51,400 nt of DNA from DATFYM01 sp035315065 (lineage in GTDB: Bacteria; Acidobacteriota; Terriglobia; UBA7540), in NCBI GenBank assembly GCA_035315065.1, contig DATFYM010000077.1, forward strand, positions 1 through 51,400, written 5' to 3'. Below, one piece after another: positions 40,872 to 51,275 of this stretch; position 1 is the stretch's first letter, and each line of letters opens with the position of its first letter. The notes under the pieces are model-generated. The model did not search any database, was not told the origin of the DNA, and saw nothing but the letters and a program-made list of their open reading frames with translations. A program made the position numbers and the translations under genes.

Positions 40872-43241
40872 CTACGCGACTACCTGCAAAGGAACGCTCG
40901 TGGTTTGGGCCGAGTTAGGCCCTACCATAATTTGGAAAGCACCGGGCTCCACCACCCATGCCATTTCCAGGTTGTAGTAACCCAGCTCCGCGGGTGTCAG
41001 GTGGAACTGCACCGTCTGGGTCTCTCCCGGTTTCAGATGGACCCGCTTGAATCCCTTCAGCTCCATCACCGGCCGCGTCACCACGCTGACCTCGTCACGG
41101 ATGTACAGTTGGGCTACCTCGTCGCCTTCCCGGGTTCCCGTATTGGTGACGTCCACGCTCGCAGTCGTCTCGCCTTCCGTGCCGATGGCCGCCGACGAAA
41201 GACGCAGGTTGCCGAACTTGAAAGTGGTGTAACTGAGGCCCCAGCCGAACGGATACAGAGGGGTGTTCTGCACGAACAGATAAGCGCGCTGCAGCGAGGG
41301 TTTGTGGTTGTAGTAACTCGGCAGGTCGCCCACCGATCGGGGGAAAGTGATCGGCAGCTTCCCGCCGGGATTAACGTCGCCGAAGAGCACCTTGGCCGCG
41401 GCGGTACCGCCTTCCTGTCCCAGATACCATCCTTCGAGAATCGCGGGGACGTGCTCGGCGACATAGTTGATGGAGAGCGGCCGGCCATTGATCAGGAACA
41501 CGACCGTGGGAACGCCGGTCTCCACCACCGACTTGATGAGCTCGTTTTGGAGTCCGAGGAGATCGAGCGAATCGCGGTCCCCGAGGTGCTGGTCGTTCCA
41601 TGCCTCGCGGCACGTGCTCTCGTTTTCTCCCACCACCACAATGGCCACATCGGCCTTGCGCGCGGCCTCGCTCGCCGCCTTGATCTTCGCCGGTTGGGTC
41701 GCGGGGTCGGGAAGCTTCACGTCATTTTCGTAAAAGGCTTCCCACCCCTGCTGCTGGTTGCTGATATCGCAGCCCTCCTCAAAGAGCACCTTGACTCCCG
41801 GACCCACCCGGTTCTTGATGCCTTCCAGAATGCTCACTTGATGAGCGGGCTCGCGGCCGTATCCGCCCAGATGCACTCCGGCGGCGTTGGGGCCGATGAC
41901 GGCAATGGTCTTCAGCTTCTTTGGGTCCAGGGGCAGCACGTTGCCTTCGTTCTTAAGCAGCACCACCGTTTTCTCGGCGGCTTTCAAAGCCAGGTCGCGA
42001 TGGGCCTGGCAGCTTGTGATCTGCTCCGCATAGTCCGGACCGGCGTAAGGATTCTCAAACAGTCCCAGCCGAAACTTGGCGGCCAGGACTCTTCCCACAG
42101 CCTTATCGAGTTGCTCCTCAGGCACCTTCCCGGCCTTCACCTGGTCGGTCAACGTGCGGTAAACCTCGCCGTTCGAGAGGTCGTAATCCACGCCGGCGGC
42201 GAGCGCCATGCGGGCCGCATCCGCGTAATTGGCCGCGACGTGATGATAGTTCGCCAGCATTTGCAGCGCGCCGCCGTCGGAGGTGACGTAGCCTTGAAAA
42301 CCCCATTCCTGCCGCAGAACGCGGTCGAGCAGCCAACGGTTCACGTGGCAGGGTACTCCGCCGTTGATCTCGTTGTAGGAGGCCATGACGCACCCCACTT
42401 TGGCTTCCTCCACCGCCGCCTTATACGCCACCAGATAAGTCTCCCGCAGCTCCCGCTCGGCGCAGTTTTGGGGAGCGCAATTGCGTCCGCCGGCGGGTCC
42501 GCCGTAGCCCGCGAAATGCTTGAGCGTGGCCAGGACGTGGTGTCGGTCGATCATGAAGTTGTCGCCCTGGAACCCGCGCGTCGCCGCCACTCCCATGCGG
42601 GCAGCGAGATACGGGTCCTCGCCGAAGGACTCTTCCGTGCGGCCGAATCGCGGTTCGCGCCCCAGATGGACCACCGGCGACAATGCCTGGTTGATGCCAA
42701 CCGCGGACATCTCGTCGGCGACGGCGGTAAACACTTGGTGGACCAGGTCAGTGTCGAAGGTGCTCGCCAATCCGATGGCCTGCGGATAGCTGGTGCTGCC
42801 GTTCTCCATGAAACCGTGCAGACCTTCGCCCATGGAAAGCGACGGAATGCCCAGGCGCGTCTTTTCCAACTGATATCGTTGCCCTGCGTTGCGCAGCACT
42901 GCCCGGTCGCGAGCGCTCATGTGTCCCTTCATATCAAACAACTGGCGGAAGGCCTCGCGAGCGTTCTCCTCTTTGAATTTGCCCGTCGTGTCGACGAGGC
43001 CGAAGTGCCGGCCGCCGGCAATTTGTTCTACCTTCTCCTCCAGCGTCATCCGCTTCAGCAAGTCCGCCACGCGCTCTTCAATGGCCAGCTTGGGGTTGCG
43101 ATAGGGGGGAGCACCATTTTTCTCAGGCTCCGCCTGGCTCTGAACACCAGCCGCCGTGCGAGTCGGCTCCGCCGGCGCGCCAACCTCGGAAAGCAAGGCG
43201 GTTGCCCCCGTCAACGCGTACCCAAATTCTCTGCGATTCAT
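40872..43241 (-). CDS. Exported glycoside hydrolase family 3 beta-glucosidase/xylosidase
   Basis: 789 residues. A Tat-like leader (MNRREFGYALTGATALL) precedes the GH3 N-terminal barrel, with RLGIPSLSMGEGLHGF, the RFGRTEESFGEDPYLAARMG block, TLKHFAGYGGPAGGRN and the nucleophile Asp in GYVTSDGGALQM. The second domain begins at KTVVLLKNEGNVLPLD, and a fibronectin-III-like C-terminal domain has TASVDVTNTGTREGDEVAQL. It would release glucose or xylose from oligosaccharides outside the cytoplasm. GGGAGG lies 5 bases before ATG 43241; the 84-codon extension upstream is excluded. SDGG instead of the more usual SDW/SDC/SDY may affect specificity. Confidence 0.92.
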   Translation of the reverse strand: MNRREFGYALTGATALLSEVGAPAEPTRTAAGVQSQAEPEKNGAPPYRNPKLAIEERVADLLKRMTLEEKVEQIAGGRHFGLVDTTGKFKEENAREAFRQLFDMKGHMSARDRAVLRNAGQRYQLEKTRLGIPSLSMGEGLHGFMENGSTSYPQAIGLASTFDTDLVHQVFTAVADEMSAVGINQALSPVVHLGREPRFGRTEESFGEDPYLAARMGVAATRGFQGDNFMIDRHHVLATLKHFAGYGGPAGGRNCAPQNCAERELRETYLVAYKAAVEEAKVGCVMASYNEINGGVPCHVNRWLLDRVLRQEWGFQGYVTSDGGALQMLANYHHVAANYADAARMALAAGVDYDLSNGEVYRTLTDQVKAGKVPEEQLDKAVGRVLAAKFRLGLFENPYAGPDYAEQITSCQAHRDLALKAAEKTVVLLKNEGNVLPLDPKKLKTIAVIGPNAAGVHLGGYGREPAHQVSILEGIKNRVGPGVKVLFEEGCDISNQQQGWEAFYENDVKLPDPATQPAKIKAASEAARKADVAIVVVGENESTCREAWNDQHLGDRDSLDLLGLQNELIKSVVETGVPTVVFLINGRPLSINYVAEHVPAILEGWYLGQEGGTAAAKVLFGDVNPGGKLPITFPRSVGDLPSYYNHKPSLQRAYLFVQNTPLYPFGWGLSYTTFKFGNLRLSSAAIGTEGETTASVDVTNTGTREGDEVAQLYIRDEVSVVTRPVMELKGFKRVHLKPGETQTVQFHLTPAELGYYNLEMAWVVEPGAFQIMVGPNSAQTTSVPLQVVA

Positions 43242-43461
43242 ATTCCCTCCCTGGGTGCTTCCGCGCCGCCCGGCTGTACTCGTTCTCAACACGGTCGTGT
43301 TCGTCCAGTTCGTCCCAGTCGCCCGAGGCGTGCTAGTGGACAAGCTCTTTTGGCTGCTGGTGCGCAGGTGCGAGGGTGTCAAGTGCGCCGGTTGTCGCCA
43401 CGATTTGCCCCGGGGCGAAGAGCGCTCGACTGCCGTCTTGGGATTTTCATCTTTTCGCTCG

Positions 43462-44871
43462 CTATCGGGCGCCGACCACCGCGGCCGGAGCATCGGCCAA
43501 TTGCCGCTCCTGGCGCCGTTCGACGACCCCGGCCTTATAGCCTATTCCTAGCGCCATGGCAAAAATCAGGGCGTTGGCCGGGATTTGCAGATTGAAGTCG
43601 GTGGCGCTGTGCACGAGCAGGGCGGCGACGCTTCCGATGCAACCCAGGGTGACGGAGCGGCGGTAGCGGCGTGAATCGCTGAGGAAGGACCCGATCATAC
43701 GCGCCAGAAGAACGAAGATCGGGATGAAGAGCAGCGCCGTGCCTACCAGTCCGGTGTCGGAAGCGACCTCCAGGTAATCGTTATGCGTGTGATCGAAGAA
43801 GAGGTCGACGCCGACCGTCTGGTAATGCCGAAAGCTCAGGCCGAAGGTACCCAAGCCGGCACCCACCAGCGGGTAGTCGTGAATGAGGCGGAGGTCGTCT
43901 CGCCAGATCGGGACGCGCAAGTCGGATTCCTCGAGGTAGTCTTTTTGCCCGACCGCCTGGAAGCGTTCCGCCAGGGGGCCGAGGCCGATCCACATTCCAT
44001 AGGCGCCCACGCAGACGAAGAAGAGGACGAGGCCCGCCAGCCACACGCGTTGCCCGGTCCTCAGTTGAGCGAGCACCGCCACCAGCGCCACACTGAGGGC
44101 GATGCCCACGATTCCTCCCCGCGATTTGGAACAGATCGCCCCCACCACCACGATCACCGCCAGGAAAAGATAGAAGAAGGCACGCAGCCCCTCCGAACCC
44201 CAGGCGTCCGGAACCCGACGGCTGCGGCCGCCCGCCACTCGTCCCTCCGACCAAAGCTGGAAACAGTAGAAGACCGACGCCACCACAAACGGCAGAGCCA
44301 GCTCCAGCAAGCCGGCGAAGTGATTGTGATTGATATAGGTGCCGGTTGCCTCCGTCGTATAATACTGCTTGGTGAAAGTGAAGATCTTCTGCCACCCAGT
44401 CAAATACTGCACCGCGCCGTAGGCCGCCTCGAAGATCGCCAAGCCCATGAGCGCCGCCAGCAGAGGACTCTTGCGCTTGCCGGAGTCGAAGAAGTAAGCG
44501 GCCAAGAGAAAGGCGGCGAGATAAGCCACGAACTTCATCAGCATCATCGCCGTGTCGTGCGGATTGATGCTCAGCGTGGCCGAGTGGGCGCCAGCGAGAT
44601 TGGGGTCGAGGGCGCGGGCGGGCGAGAGGCGGATGACCCAGGACACGGGCAGAGGAATGAACTCCAGTGCCACCCATAACGCGAAGAGCAAAGGCCAGAT
44701 CGGCAGATGAAGGCCGCTCTTGCTTCGTCGCCCCTCTGTCAACAAGACTAAGAGGACAACAGCGAAGAGCACGATCTCCATGAGGGAATAGCTGATCGGC
44801 TGCACGCCACCGAAAGCCAAAACCGTACCGATCATTACCAGTGAGAGTGTGAACTCAAGCGCGCTCCTCAT
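43462..44871 (-). CDS. O-antigen ligase family membrane protein
   Basis: 469 residues with about 10-12 hydrophobic helices. The Wzy_C region is visible: GTYINHNHFAGLLELALPFV, CSKSRGGIVGIALSV, and the large periplasmic loop with YPLVGAGLGTFGLSF and FFDHTHNDYLEVASDTGL, including the conserved His. These proteins join O-antigen or exopolysaccharide to a carrier or polymerise it. The start MRSALEFTLSLVMIG is at 44871. A decayed sugar transferase lies just upstream, consistent with a former polysaccharide locus. Confidence 0.88.
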   Translation of the reverse strand: MRSALEFTLSLVMIGTVLAFGGVQPISYSLMEIVLFAVVLLVLLTEGRRSKSGLHLPIWPLLFALWVALEFIPLPVSWVIRLSPARALDPNLAGAHSATLSINPHDTAMMLMKFVAYLAAFLLAAYFFDSGKRKSPLLAALMGLAIFEAAYGAVQYLTGWQKIFTFTKQYYTTEATGTYINHNHFAGLLELALPFVVASVFYCFQLWSEGRVAGGRSRRVPDAWGSEGLRAFFYLFLAVIVVVGAICSKSRGGIVGIALSVALVAVLAQLRTGQRVWLAGLVLFFVCVGAYGMWIGLGPLAERFQAVGQKDYLEESDLRVPIWRDDLRLIHDYPLVGAGLGTFGLSFRHYQTVGVDLFFDHTHNDYLEVASDTGLVGTALLFIPIFVLLARMIGSFLSDSRRYRRSVTLGCIGSVAALLVHSATDFNLQIPANALIFAMALGIGYKAGVVERRQERQLADAPAAVVGAR

Positions 44872-44931
44872 TGAACTTTGGCGAAATCCCCTTTCTCCCT
44901 GCGACGTTGAAGGTAGCCCCGCACAGCAAAC

Positions 44932-45130
44932 TCATGCGGTTTTGCTCAGGAGTCCGTGACAGACTGTCAAGAAGATGATCTTCAGATCAAAACACAAGCT
45001 CCAGTTGCGCTAGTAATAATTGTCGTACTCTATCCTGGTAGGTATCGATCTGTCGCTGCCCCGGGTACCCGTTGAACTGGGCCCATCCGGTGATGCGGCA
45101 CTTGACCGTGTGGCGGGACACGCAAAACCC
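44932..45130 (-). pseudogene. C-terminal remnant of a bacterial sugar transferase
   Basis: Readable pieces of the polyprenyl glycosylphosphotransferase C-terminus are CVSRHTVKCRITGWAQFNGY, then after a frame change RIEYDNYY, a stop TAG, and RNWSLCFDLKIIFLTV, ending with TGA at 44932. The family sequence normally reads NYYIRNWSLWFDLKII here, so TAG replaces an isoleucine codon. The first two-thirds of the gene are missing. Confidence 0.75.
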
Positions 45131-45706
45131 GCTGACGGCTGGCCCCCCAGCACTTCGTGGCAATGCGAGGTTTCGATTCCCGCTTCCAGACGAGTCGGAC
45201 GTCTTCTTACACCACTTACAGGTGAACGCACCTGCCCTGTCTTATGAGCAGGCACTATTCAACCTTGTACCACGTCTCGGACGAAGTTGCGAGGAAAAAG
45301 GACAGGTTGCAGGTGCCAGGCAAGAAAGGAGAAAGAAGATAGGAGACAGGGGTAGCTCTCGAAACGCGAGCCGCCTTGATGGCGTGGGCAGTGAGGAGAC
45401 GATCCACGAGCCATATGCCTACTTTTGGATGGATTGTCAATAGGAAGGGTGAATGAATCTTGAATTGAATCTGAATCCTGGTTCGAAGGCACCATCCCGC
45501 CGTTTGGATTGGTCTGATTGGCGTTGACCTCTGCCCCTCCGTGCCGCTGCGTTAGCGCCAGTGCAGGGGCACGCCCAAGACATTTACTTTCATAGGGTTA
45601 CGTTGCTGGGCCGACGATTCCGGGAGTAACGGTCACGCTTATGGTGCAGTCACTCCGTCTACTCACGAAGACCCGCAGGGCTCCGGCCTGCCGCGTCTTG
45701 TTTTGA
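45131..45706. other. Gene-free stretch
   Basis: No frame has recognisable protein features, and I see no RNA gene or repeat element. It separates the sugar transferase remnant from the end of the MBG-repeat gene. Confidence 0.4.
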
Positions 45707-48700
45707 CTAACTCACATACAACGTGAGCGTGACACTATGGCTCACTGTACCAGAGCCCGAACTCGTGCTGCCCGTCACTGTCAGCGTGTAGGTTCCGGCG
45801 GGCGTTCCGGGGTTAGGCGCCGGACCGCCGCCACCGCATCTTGCCAGCGCCAGAGTCAGCAGCAATCCCGAGGCGAGCAGAAGCACGGTGGAGCGCCATC
45901 GGCGGACGCCAGGTTGGCTCCGACGCCTAACGAGCCATGCCATCGCCGCCAGAACCAAGGCGAGCATCAACAGATCTCTTAGGCCCGGCGATAGGGGTGG
46001 GGCCGGGGGAAGTGGTCGAGAGCGTGGCGCGCTGACCGAAGGGGCAGTCGTAGTAACGGTGATCGTGATATTCGTTGCGGAATTTCCGACCGTTAGCGGG
46101 TTCGGCGAAACCGTGCAAGTGGCCTCGGAGGGAGCCCCGGTACAAGTGAACGCCACCGCCCCTGACAATCCCCCTTCACCACCCACACTTAATGTGTACG
46201 TTGCGAGTTGACCGGGCGCGACATTTGCGGACCTGGAAGAACCGGCGGATGCGGTGGAAGAACCGGAGGGTAGCGTGAAAATGAAATCCGCTACCGCAAG
46301 GGTGACGGTGGCCGTCGCCGTATTGTAATCCGCCGTGTCAGTTGGAGTGAAGGCGACCGAGAGTGTATCGGTTCCGCCTGCCGGCGTAGTTCCTGCGGCC
46401 GGGCTGTAAACGAACGTGCCCGGCACCGATGCGGTGGCGTTCAACTGCGTGCTGCTGAGCGTGGTGCCATAGGTGATCGGGGTGAGCGTGGCCCAGGTAA
46501 TGACCGGCGTCGCTTTGTTCACCGTTAGCGAAACCGTCTGCGTTGCGGGCGTGTTATCCGCCGCGTCCGTCGGAGTGAAGGCGACCGAGAGTGTATCGGT
46601 TCCGCCTGCCGGCGTAGTTCCTGCGGCCGGGCTGTAGACGAACGTGCCGGGCACCGATGCCGTGGCGTTTAACTGCGTGCTGCTGAGCGTAGTGCCATAG
46701 CTGATCGCCGCAGGCGTGGCCCAGGTAATGACCGGCGTCGCTTTGTTCACCGTCAGCGAAACCGTCTGCGTCGCGAGCGTGTTGTCCGTCGTGTCGGTCG
46801 GAGTGAAGGTGACCGAGAGTGTATCGGTTCCGGCTCCCGGAGTGGCCCCTGTCGCCGGGCTGTAGACGAACGTGCCGGGCACCGATGCCGTGGCGTTTAA
46901 CTGCGTGCTGCTGAGCGTGGTGCCATACGTGATCGGGGTGGGCGTGGGCCAGGTAATGACCGGCGTCACTTGGTTTACCGTCACGTTCCCGGCGACATAC
47001 GTGAAGGAGTAATTGGAGTCCACGGCTCCCGAGCAGATCGAGGGATAAGAGCCCGCCGGGCTGTGGGCCGTCGCCGTGCTTGAGCAAGTCGGCGGCGTGG
47101 CCAGGCTGGCCGCCGTCTCCCCGTTCACAAAGCCGCTGTAACTGGGGGTGATGGTGGGCGCCGTCACGCCGTAGGTCATCGACGCGCTGCTGGCAGTGAT
47201 CGCCAGGGCCGCGGCACCGTCCGTCACCGTTCCGTTCACGTAGCTGATGGTGTAGTTGCTATCCACCGCTCCCGTGCAGCTCGAAGGGTAAGAGCCCGCC
47301 GCACTGCGGGAGGTCGCCGTCGTGGAGCAGGTGGGCTGCGTGGTCAGGCTCGCCGACGTGTCCCCGTTCACAAAGCCGCTGTAACTGGGGGTGATCGAGG
47401 GCGCCGTCCCGCCGTAGGTCATCGACCCGCTGCTGGCCGTGATCGCCAGCGCCGCGGCGCTGTCCGTCACCGTTCCGCTCACGTAGCCGATGGTGTAGTT
47501 GCTGTCCACCGCTCCCGAGCAGCTCGTGAGGTAAGAGCCCGCCGGACTGTGCGAGGTGGCGGTGGTCGTGCAGGTGGGCGGCGTGGTCAGGCTGGCCGGC
47601 GTGTCCCCGTTCACAAAGCCGCTGTAACCGGGCGTGGGGGTGGGCGCCGTCCCGCCGTAGGTCATCGACGCACTGCTGGCCGTGATCGCCAGGGCCGCGG
47701 CGCTGTCCGTCACCGTTCCGTTCACATAGCTGATGGTGTAGTTGCTGTCCACGGCTCCCGAGCAACTCGAGGGGTAAGAGCCCACCGGGCTATGTGCGGT
47801 CGCCGTGGTGGAGCAAGTGGGCGGCGTGGTCAGGCTGGCGGCCGTGTCCCCGTTTACAAAGCCGCTGTAGCTGGGCGTGATGACGGGCGCCGTCCCGCCG
47901 TAGGTCATCGACCCACTGCTGGCCGTGATCGTCAAGGGTACCGCCGTCACCGTCAGGGTCCCCGCCGAGTAGCTGATGTTGTAATCGGTCGAGCTCTGTC
48001 CCGAACAGGTGATGGGGTACATGCCTGCGGGACTGCCAGCCGTGGCCGTGCTACTACAAGTCAGCGTGCCGGTCAGACTGCTTGCCTTATCACCGTTGGC
48101 AAACCCGCCGTAGGTGGCGGCGAAGGTGGGGTTGGCTGCGCCGTACGCCCGCGTGGCGTTGTCGGCCGTAACCGTCAAGGGTGCCGCCGTGACCGTCAGG
48201 GTCCCCGCCGAGTAGCTGATGTTGTAATTGGTCGAGCTCTGTCCCGAACAGGTGATGGGGTACATGCCTGCGGGACTGCCAGCCGTGGCCGTGCTACTAC
48301 AAGTCAGCGTGCCGGTCAGGCTGCTTGCCGTATCGCCGTTGACAAACCCGTTGTAGGTTGCGGTGAAAGTGGGGTTGGCTGCGCCATACGCCCGCGTGGC
48401 GTTGTTGGCTGTGATCATCAAGGGTAGCGCCGTGACCGTCAGGGTTCCCGCCGAGTAGCTGATGTTGTAATTGGTCGAACTCTGTCCTGAGCAGGTGATA
48501 GGATACATGCCTGCGGGACTGCCAGCCGTGGCCGTGCTAGTACAAGTCAGCGTGCCGGTCAGACTGCTTGCTGTATCGCCATCGGCAAAACCGCTGTAGG
48601 TTGCCGTGAAGGTGGGGTTGGCTGCGCCGTACGCCCGTGTAGCATCGTTGGCGGTGATCGTCAAGGTTACCGCCGTGACCGTCAGTATTCCGTTCACGTA

Positions 48701-50845
48701 ACTGATGCTGTAATTGCCATCCACAGCTCCCGAGCAGGTCGACGGATAAGAGCCCGCCGGACTGTGGGCGGTCGCCGTGGTGGAGCAGGTGGGCGGCGTG
48801 GTCAGGCTGGCCGCCGTGTCCCCGTTCACAAAGCCGCTGTAACCGGGCGTGATGATGGGTGCCGTCCCGCCGTAAGTCATCGACCCACTGCTGGCCGTGA
48901 TCACCAGCGGAGCCGGCGTTCCGGTTCCGCTCAAGTTCACCGTTTGCGTGCTGCCCGTCACCCCATTACTGTTGTCGGTGATGGTCAGCGTACCGGTGAG
49001 CGGGCCGATCGCCGTGGGTGAGAAGGTCGCGTAGATGGCACACCTGTCTCCCGCAACCAAGATCGAGGGGCAGCTATTGGTCTGGGCAAAGCTCCCCGAT
49101 GCGGTGATGCTGGTGACATCCAAGGCGCTGCCACTGAAGTTGGAGACGGACACCGCCTGCGCGGTGCTGGTGCTCCCGACCACCTGACTGCCGAACCCGA
49201 GACCTGTCGGCGCCACATAGGTGCCCGCGGGCAGCAAGCCGAAGACGCCGACGCCGGTGGTGGTCCCCACGTAAACCCTGCCGTGGGAAATCATGGGCGC
49301 GATGAATTTGTTACCGTTCCCGAACTGGTCCCGTTGGTTGGGCGCTTGGTTGGTGTTATAGAGTTCGTTGGCCAGGTTGGTGGGATCGTAGGCGTGGAGC
49401 ACCGCCGGAGACGTGTTCTCGGTGGCCCAGACAATACCGTTCTGCGTGCCGTTGGCGGAGACGCTGGGCGTGGCGCCCGGATAGGTAAAAACAACGGCGC
49501 TCCAGGAGGTAGGGCTGGAGAGGCGGGCGCTGCTAAACTGGAAGGCCCTGAGATAGTTGAAAATCCCGCCATAGTAGAGGGTGCCGTTAAAGTAGGCCGG
49601 CGAACCCCATTCCCCGGAGGAAAAGGCCCCGTCGAGCTCCTGGTAGATGTTGTCGCTGTTGGGATTGAACTTGCCCATATTGTTACGGTCCACTAAGTAA
49701 ATGTTCCCGTCCTTGCCCGCCCCGACAGCTAGTTGCCTGGTGTTTCCCTGAGCGTCGATCATATCCGGCAGGACCATGGCGCCGCCGGAGCCGAGGTCCT
49801 GGTCGATATCCGACTCGTAGACCGTGTTCCACATGGTGAAGTAATCGGCGACGGACAACCCACCGCCCGCGGTGGAGAGCTTCATGAACGCGTTGGCATA
49901 ATCTCCCTGGCTCGGAAAACCTTGGGCGTTGAGGGTCGTATCAAAGGTGCCGTTGGCGTCCAGGAAGTAAATGTATCCGTCGGAGTCGGCCGCCAGTCCG
50001 CCGCCGGATTGCCAGATGGCTCCCTCGCTGCCGTTGGGAGTGATGTTCAGCACCGTGGTTTGCGCCAAAGTGTGCTCGTCGTAACCGATCAGCCAGCCGG
50101 TGTACGGAGGAAAGTCGCAGTGCGACGACCACGCGGTGTAAATCACGCCATTCAGCAGCAGCAGTCCCGGTCGTTCCATATACTGGGCTGGGTCGAAGAT
50201 CACGTAGCCGTTGCTGCTGTTGGCGCCGGTGCCGGGGTACTGGGCCTGGATCTCCATAGGGCCGCCGAATTCCTCCGACCCGGTGGTGAGGTCCAGGGCG
50301 TGCAGGCGTTGGTGGTAATTGCCGGAGGCGTCCTTGCTCATTGCCACTACATAGACTGTGCCGTGTGGGCCGCTCGAGCGGTCAATGACGGGCGTGGACG
50401 TAATCCCGATCTCCGGCGTAATAAACGAGCAGCCCCGGTTGTCGGAGGTAGTCTCACCCGCGCTCACCGCCGACGCCTGCCACAGCAGCGCGCCATCGAC
50501 GGCATCGAAGGCGAAGACGCTGTCGTGCTCCGTCGCCACGATCAGAACGTCGTGGACGGCCTGGTTGGGAAGGACCACCCCGGAGGCGTAAAGGGGCTGG
50601 GCATCCACCAAGCCGTCGACGGACACCGTAAAGAGCAACCCGAACTGGGTCGAGTTGACGTTAGCCGGCGTGAGAATGCTCTCCGCAGGGTTCAGACCCG
50701 AGCGGGCATTGTCATTGTGATAGGTCAGGACGTCCTGCGCGCGCAAACCCGGCGCCGAAAGAAGAACCAACAGGAGAAGCAACAGGCGTTGCAGGCAAGG
50801 TATGGCAACGAGGGCGTTTTGAATAGTGGCGATGCCTCGTCTCAT
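45707..50845 (-). CDS. Giant secreted protein: PQQ-like propeller, anchor-D domain, eight MBG repeats, three Ig-like repeats
   Basis: 1712 residues. A signal peptide (LQRLLLLLLVLLSAPGLRA, cleavage before QDVLTYHND) leads into a beta-propeller of PQQ-like repeats (about residues 36-550; VATEHDSVFAFDAVDGALLW). A choice-of-anchor-D domain with VSNFSGSALDVTSITASGSF follows (about 550-640). Eight MBG repeats of about 80 residues (645-1290) alternate between SGSMTYGGTAP and NATRAYGAANP types. Three copies of TPVITWATPAAISYGTTLSS with TLSVAFTPTD follow (to about 1518), then another Ig-like domain, a proline-rich stretch, two hydrophobic helices (about 1625-1680) and a Gly/Thr-rich tail. It is probably a long surface stalk or adhesin; ligand unknown. 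Confidence 0.85.
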   Translation of the reverse strand: MRRGIATIQNALVAIPCLQRLLLLLLVLLSAPGLRAQDVLTYHNDNARSGLNPAESILTPANVNSTQFGLLFTVSVDGLVDAQPLYASGVVLPNQAVHDVLIVATEHDSVFAFDAVDGALLWQASAVSAGETTSDNRGCSFITPEIGITSTPVIDRSSGPHGTVYVVAMSKDASGNYHQRLHALDLTTGSEEFGGPMEIQAQYPGTGANSSNGYVIFDPAQYMERPGLLLLNGVIYTAWSSHCDFPPYTGWLIGYDEHTLAQTTVLNITPNGSEGAIWQSGGGLAADSDGYIYFLDANGTFDTTLNAQGFPSQGDYANAFMKLSTAGGGLSVADYFTMWNTVYESDIDQDLGSGGAMVLPDMIDAQGNTRQLAVGAGKDGNIYLVDRNNMGKFNPNSDNIYQELDGAFSSGEWGSPAYFNGTLYYGGIFNYLRAFQFSSARLSSPTSWSAVVFTYPGATPSVSANGTQNGIVWATENTSPAVLHAYDPTNLANELYNTNQAPNQRDQFGNGNKFIAPMISHGRVYVGTTTGVGVFGLLPAGTYVAPTGLGFGSQVVGSTSTAQAVSVSNFSGSALDVTSITASGSFAQTNSCPSILVAGDRCAIYATFSPTAIGPLTGTLTITDNSNGVTGSTQTVNLSGTGTPAPLVITASSGSMTYGGTAPIITPGYSGFVNGDTAASLTTPPTCSTTATAHSPAGSYPSTCSGAVDGNYSISYVNGILTVTAVTLTITANDATRAYGAANPTFTATYSGFADGDTASSLTGTLTCTSTATAGSPAGMYPITCSGQSSTNYNISYSAGTLTVTALPLMITANNATRAYGAANPTFTATYNGFVNGDTASSLTGTLTCSSTATAGSPAGMYPITCSGQSSTNYNISYSAGTLTVTAAPLTVTADNATRAYGAANPTFAATYGGFANGDKASSLTGTLTCSSTATAGSPAGMYPITCSGQSSTDYNISYSAGTLTVTAVPLTITASSGSMTYGGTAPVITPSYSGFVNGDTAASLTTPPTCSTTATAHSPVGSYPSSCSGAVDSNYTISYVNGTVTDSAAALAITASSASMTYGGTAPTPTPGYSGFVNGDTPASLTTPPTCTTTATSHSPAGSYLTSCSGAVDSNYTIGYVSGTVTDSAAALAITASSGSMTYGGTAPSITPSYSGFVNGDTSASLTTQPTCSTTATSRSAAGSYPSSCTGAVDSNYTISYVNGTVTDGAAALAITASSASMTYGVTAPTITPSYSGFVNGETAASLATPPTCSSTATAHSPAGSYPSICSGAVDSNYSFTYVAGNVTVNQVTPVITWPTPTPITYGTTLSSTQLNATASVPGTFVYSPATGATPGAGTDTLSVTFTPTDTTDNTLATQTVSLTVNKATPVITWATPAAISYGTTLSSTQLNATASVPGTFVYSPAAGTTPAGGTDTLSVAFTPTDAADNTPATQTVSLTVNKATPVITWATLTPITYGTTLSSTQLNATASVPGTFVYSPAAGTTPAGGTDTLSVAFTPTDTADYNTATATVTLAVADFIFTLPSGSSTASAGSSRSANVAPGQLATYTLSVGGEGGLSGAVAFTCTGAPSEATCTVSPNPLTVGNSATNITITVTTTAPSVSAPRSRPLPPAPPLSPGLRDLLMLALVLAAMAWLVRRRSQPGVRRWRSTVLLLASGLLLTLALARCGGGGPAPNPGTPAGTYTLTVTGSTSSGSGTVSHSVTLTLYVS
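46290..48915 (-). repeat. Intragenic tandem repeats (MBG and Ig-like)
   Basis: Eight units of about 235-245 bp (46975-48915) and three of about 265 bp (roughly 46290-46975) are highly similar at the DNA level. Units 2-4 (about 47930-48680) share long identical runs, which suggests recent duplication or gene conversion. Length change by slippage is plausible. Confidence 0.85.
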
Positions 50846-50990
50846 GAAATCTCCGTGACCGGTGATTCAGCCAAAGACGTTGAGTGGTCTGTGGCGAGAT
50901 TAATTATTAGCGCGACGCCGAAGCAAACAGGGGCAACTGCCTTTGAGGCACACCCACTCATAAGGCACCCGATTTGCGGGGGGTTTCTGA

Positions 50991-51200
50991 CTATACCTGA
51001 CGCTCAACCCTGAGTGCGTACGCACAAGACTCGCATGGCGGCGTGGAAAGAATCATGCGGTTGTCTTCGGCCTCTTGCATGTCGCGCAGCAGGACCAGGA
51101 TCAGCGCCAGAAAAAGCACGATTTCCATCAGCGAATAAGCGACCGGCTGAACCCCACCAAAGACCACCCCAACGGGACCATCACTGAGGTCAGCATGAGC
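50991..51200 (-). pseudogene. N-terminal remnant of a second O-antigen ligase
   Basis: One frame reads FGGVQPVAYSLMEIVLFLAL then ILVLL. It matches FGGVQPISYSLMEIVLFAVV of the intact ligase at 43462-44871. The segment before it (GLMLTSVMV) is in a different frame, and the sequence stops at 50991, so only about 60 residues remain. The 430 bases upstream of the giant gene hold no other gene. Confidence 0.75.
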
Positions 51201-51275
51201 CCGAGTACTCTCTGTCCACTACGCTCTAACCTTTCCCAGGGCCGTCCGTCAGAAAGAACCTAGTATATCGTTTCA

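Noticed and set aside
40905..43595. Plus-strand open frame of 896 codons
   Set aside because: It is fully antisense to the GH3 gene, whose motifs and ribosome site are clear.
45540..45706. Terminator or small gene after the giant protein
   Set aside because: I found no stem followed by a T run and no plausible start codon context.
47549..48427. Plus-strand frame of 292 codons across the MBG repeats
   Set aside because: It is a shadow of the repetitive coding sequence, and its repeats mirror the MBG units.
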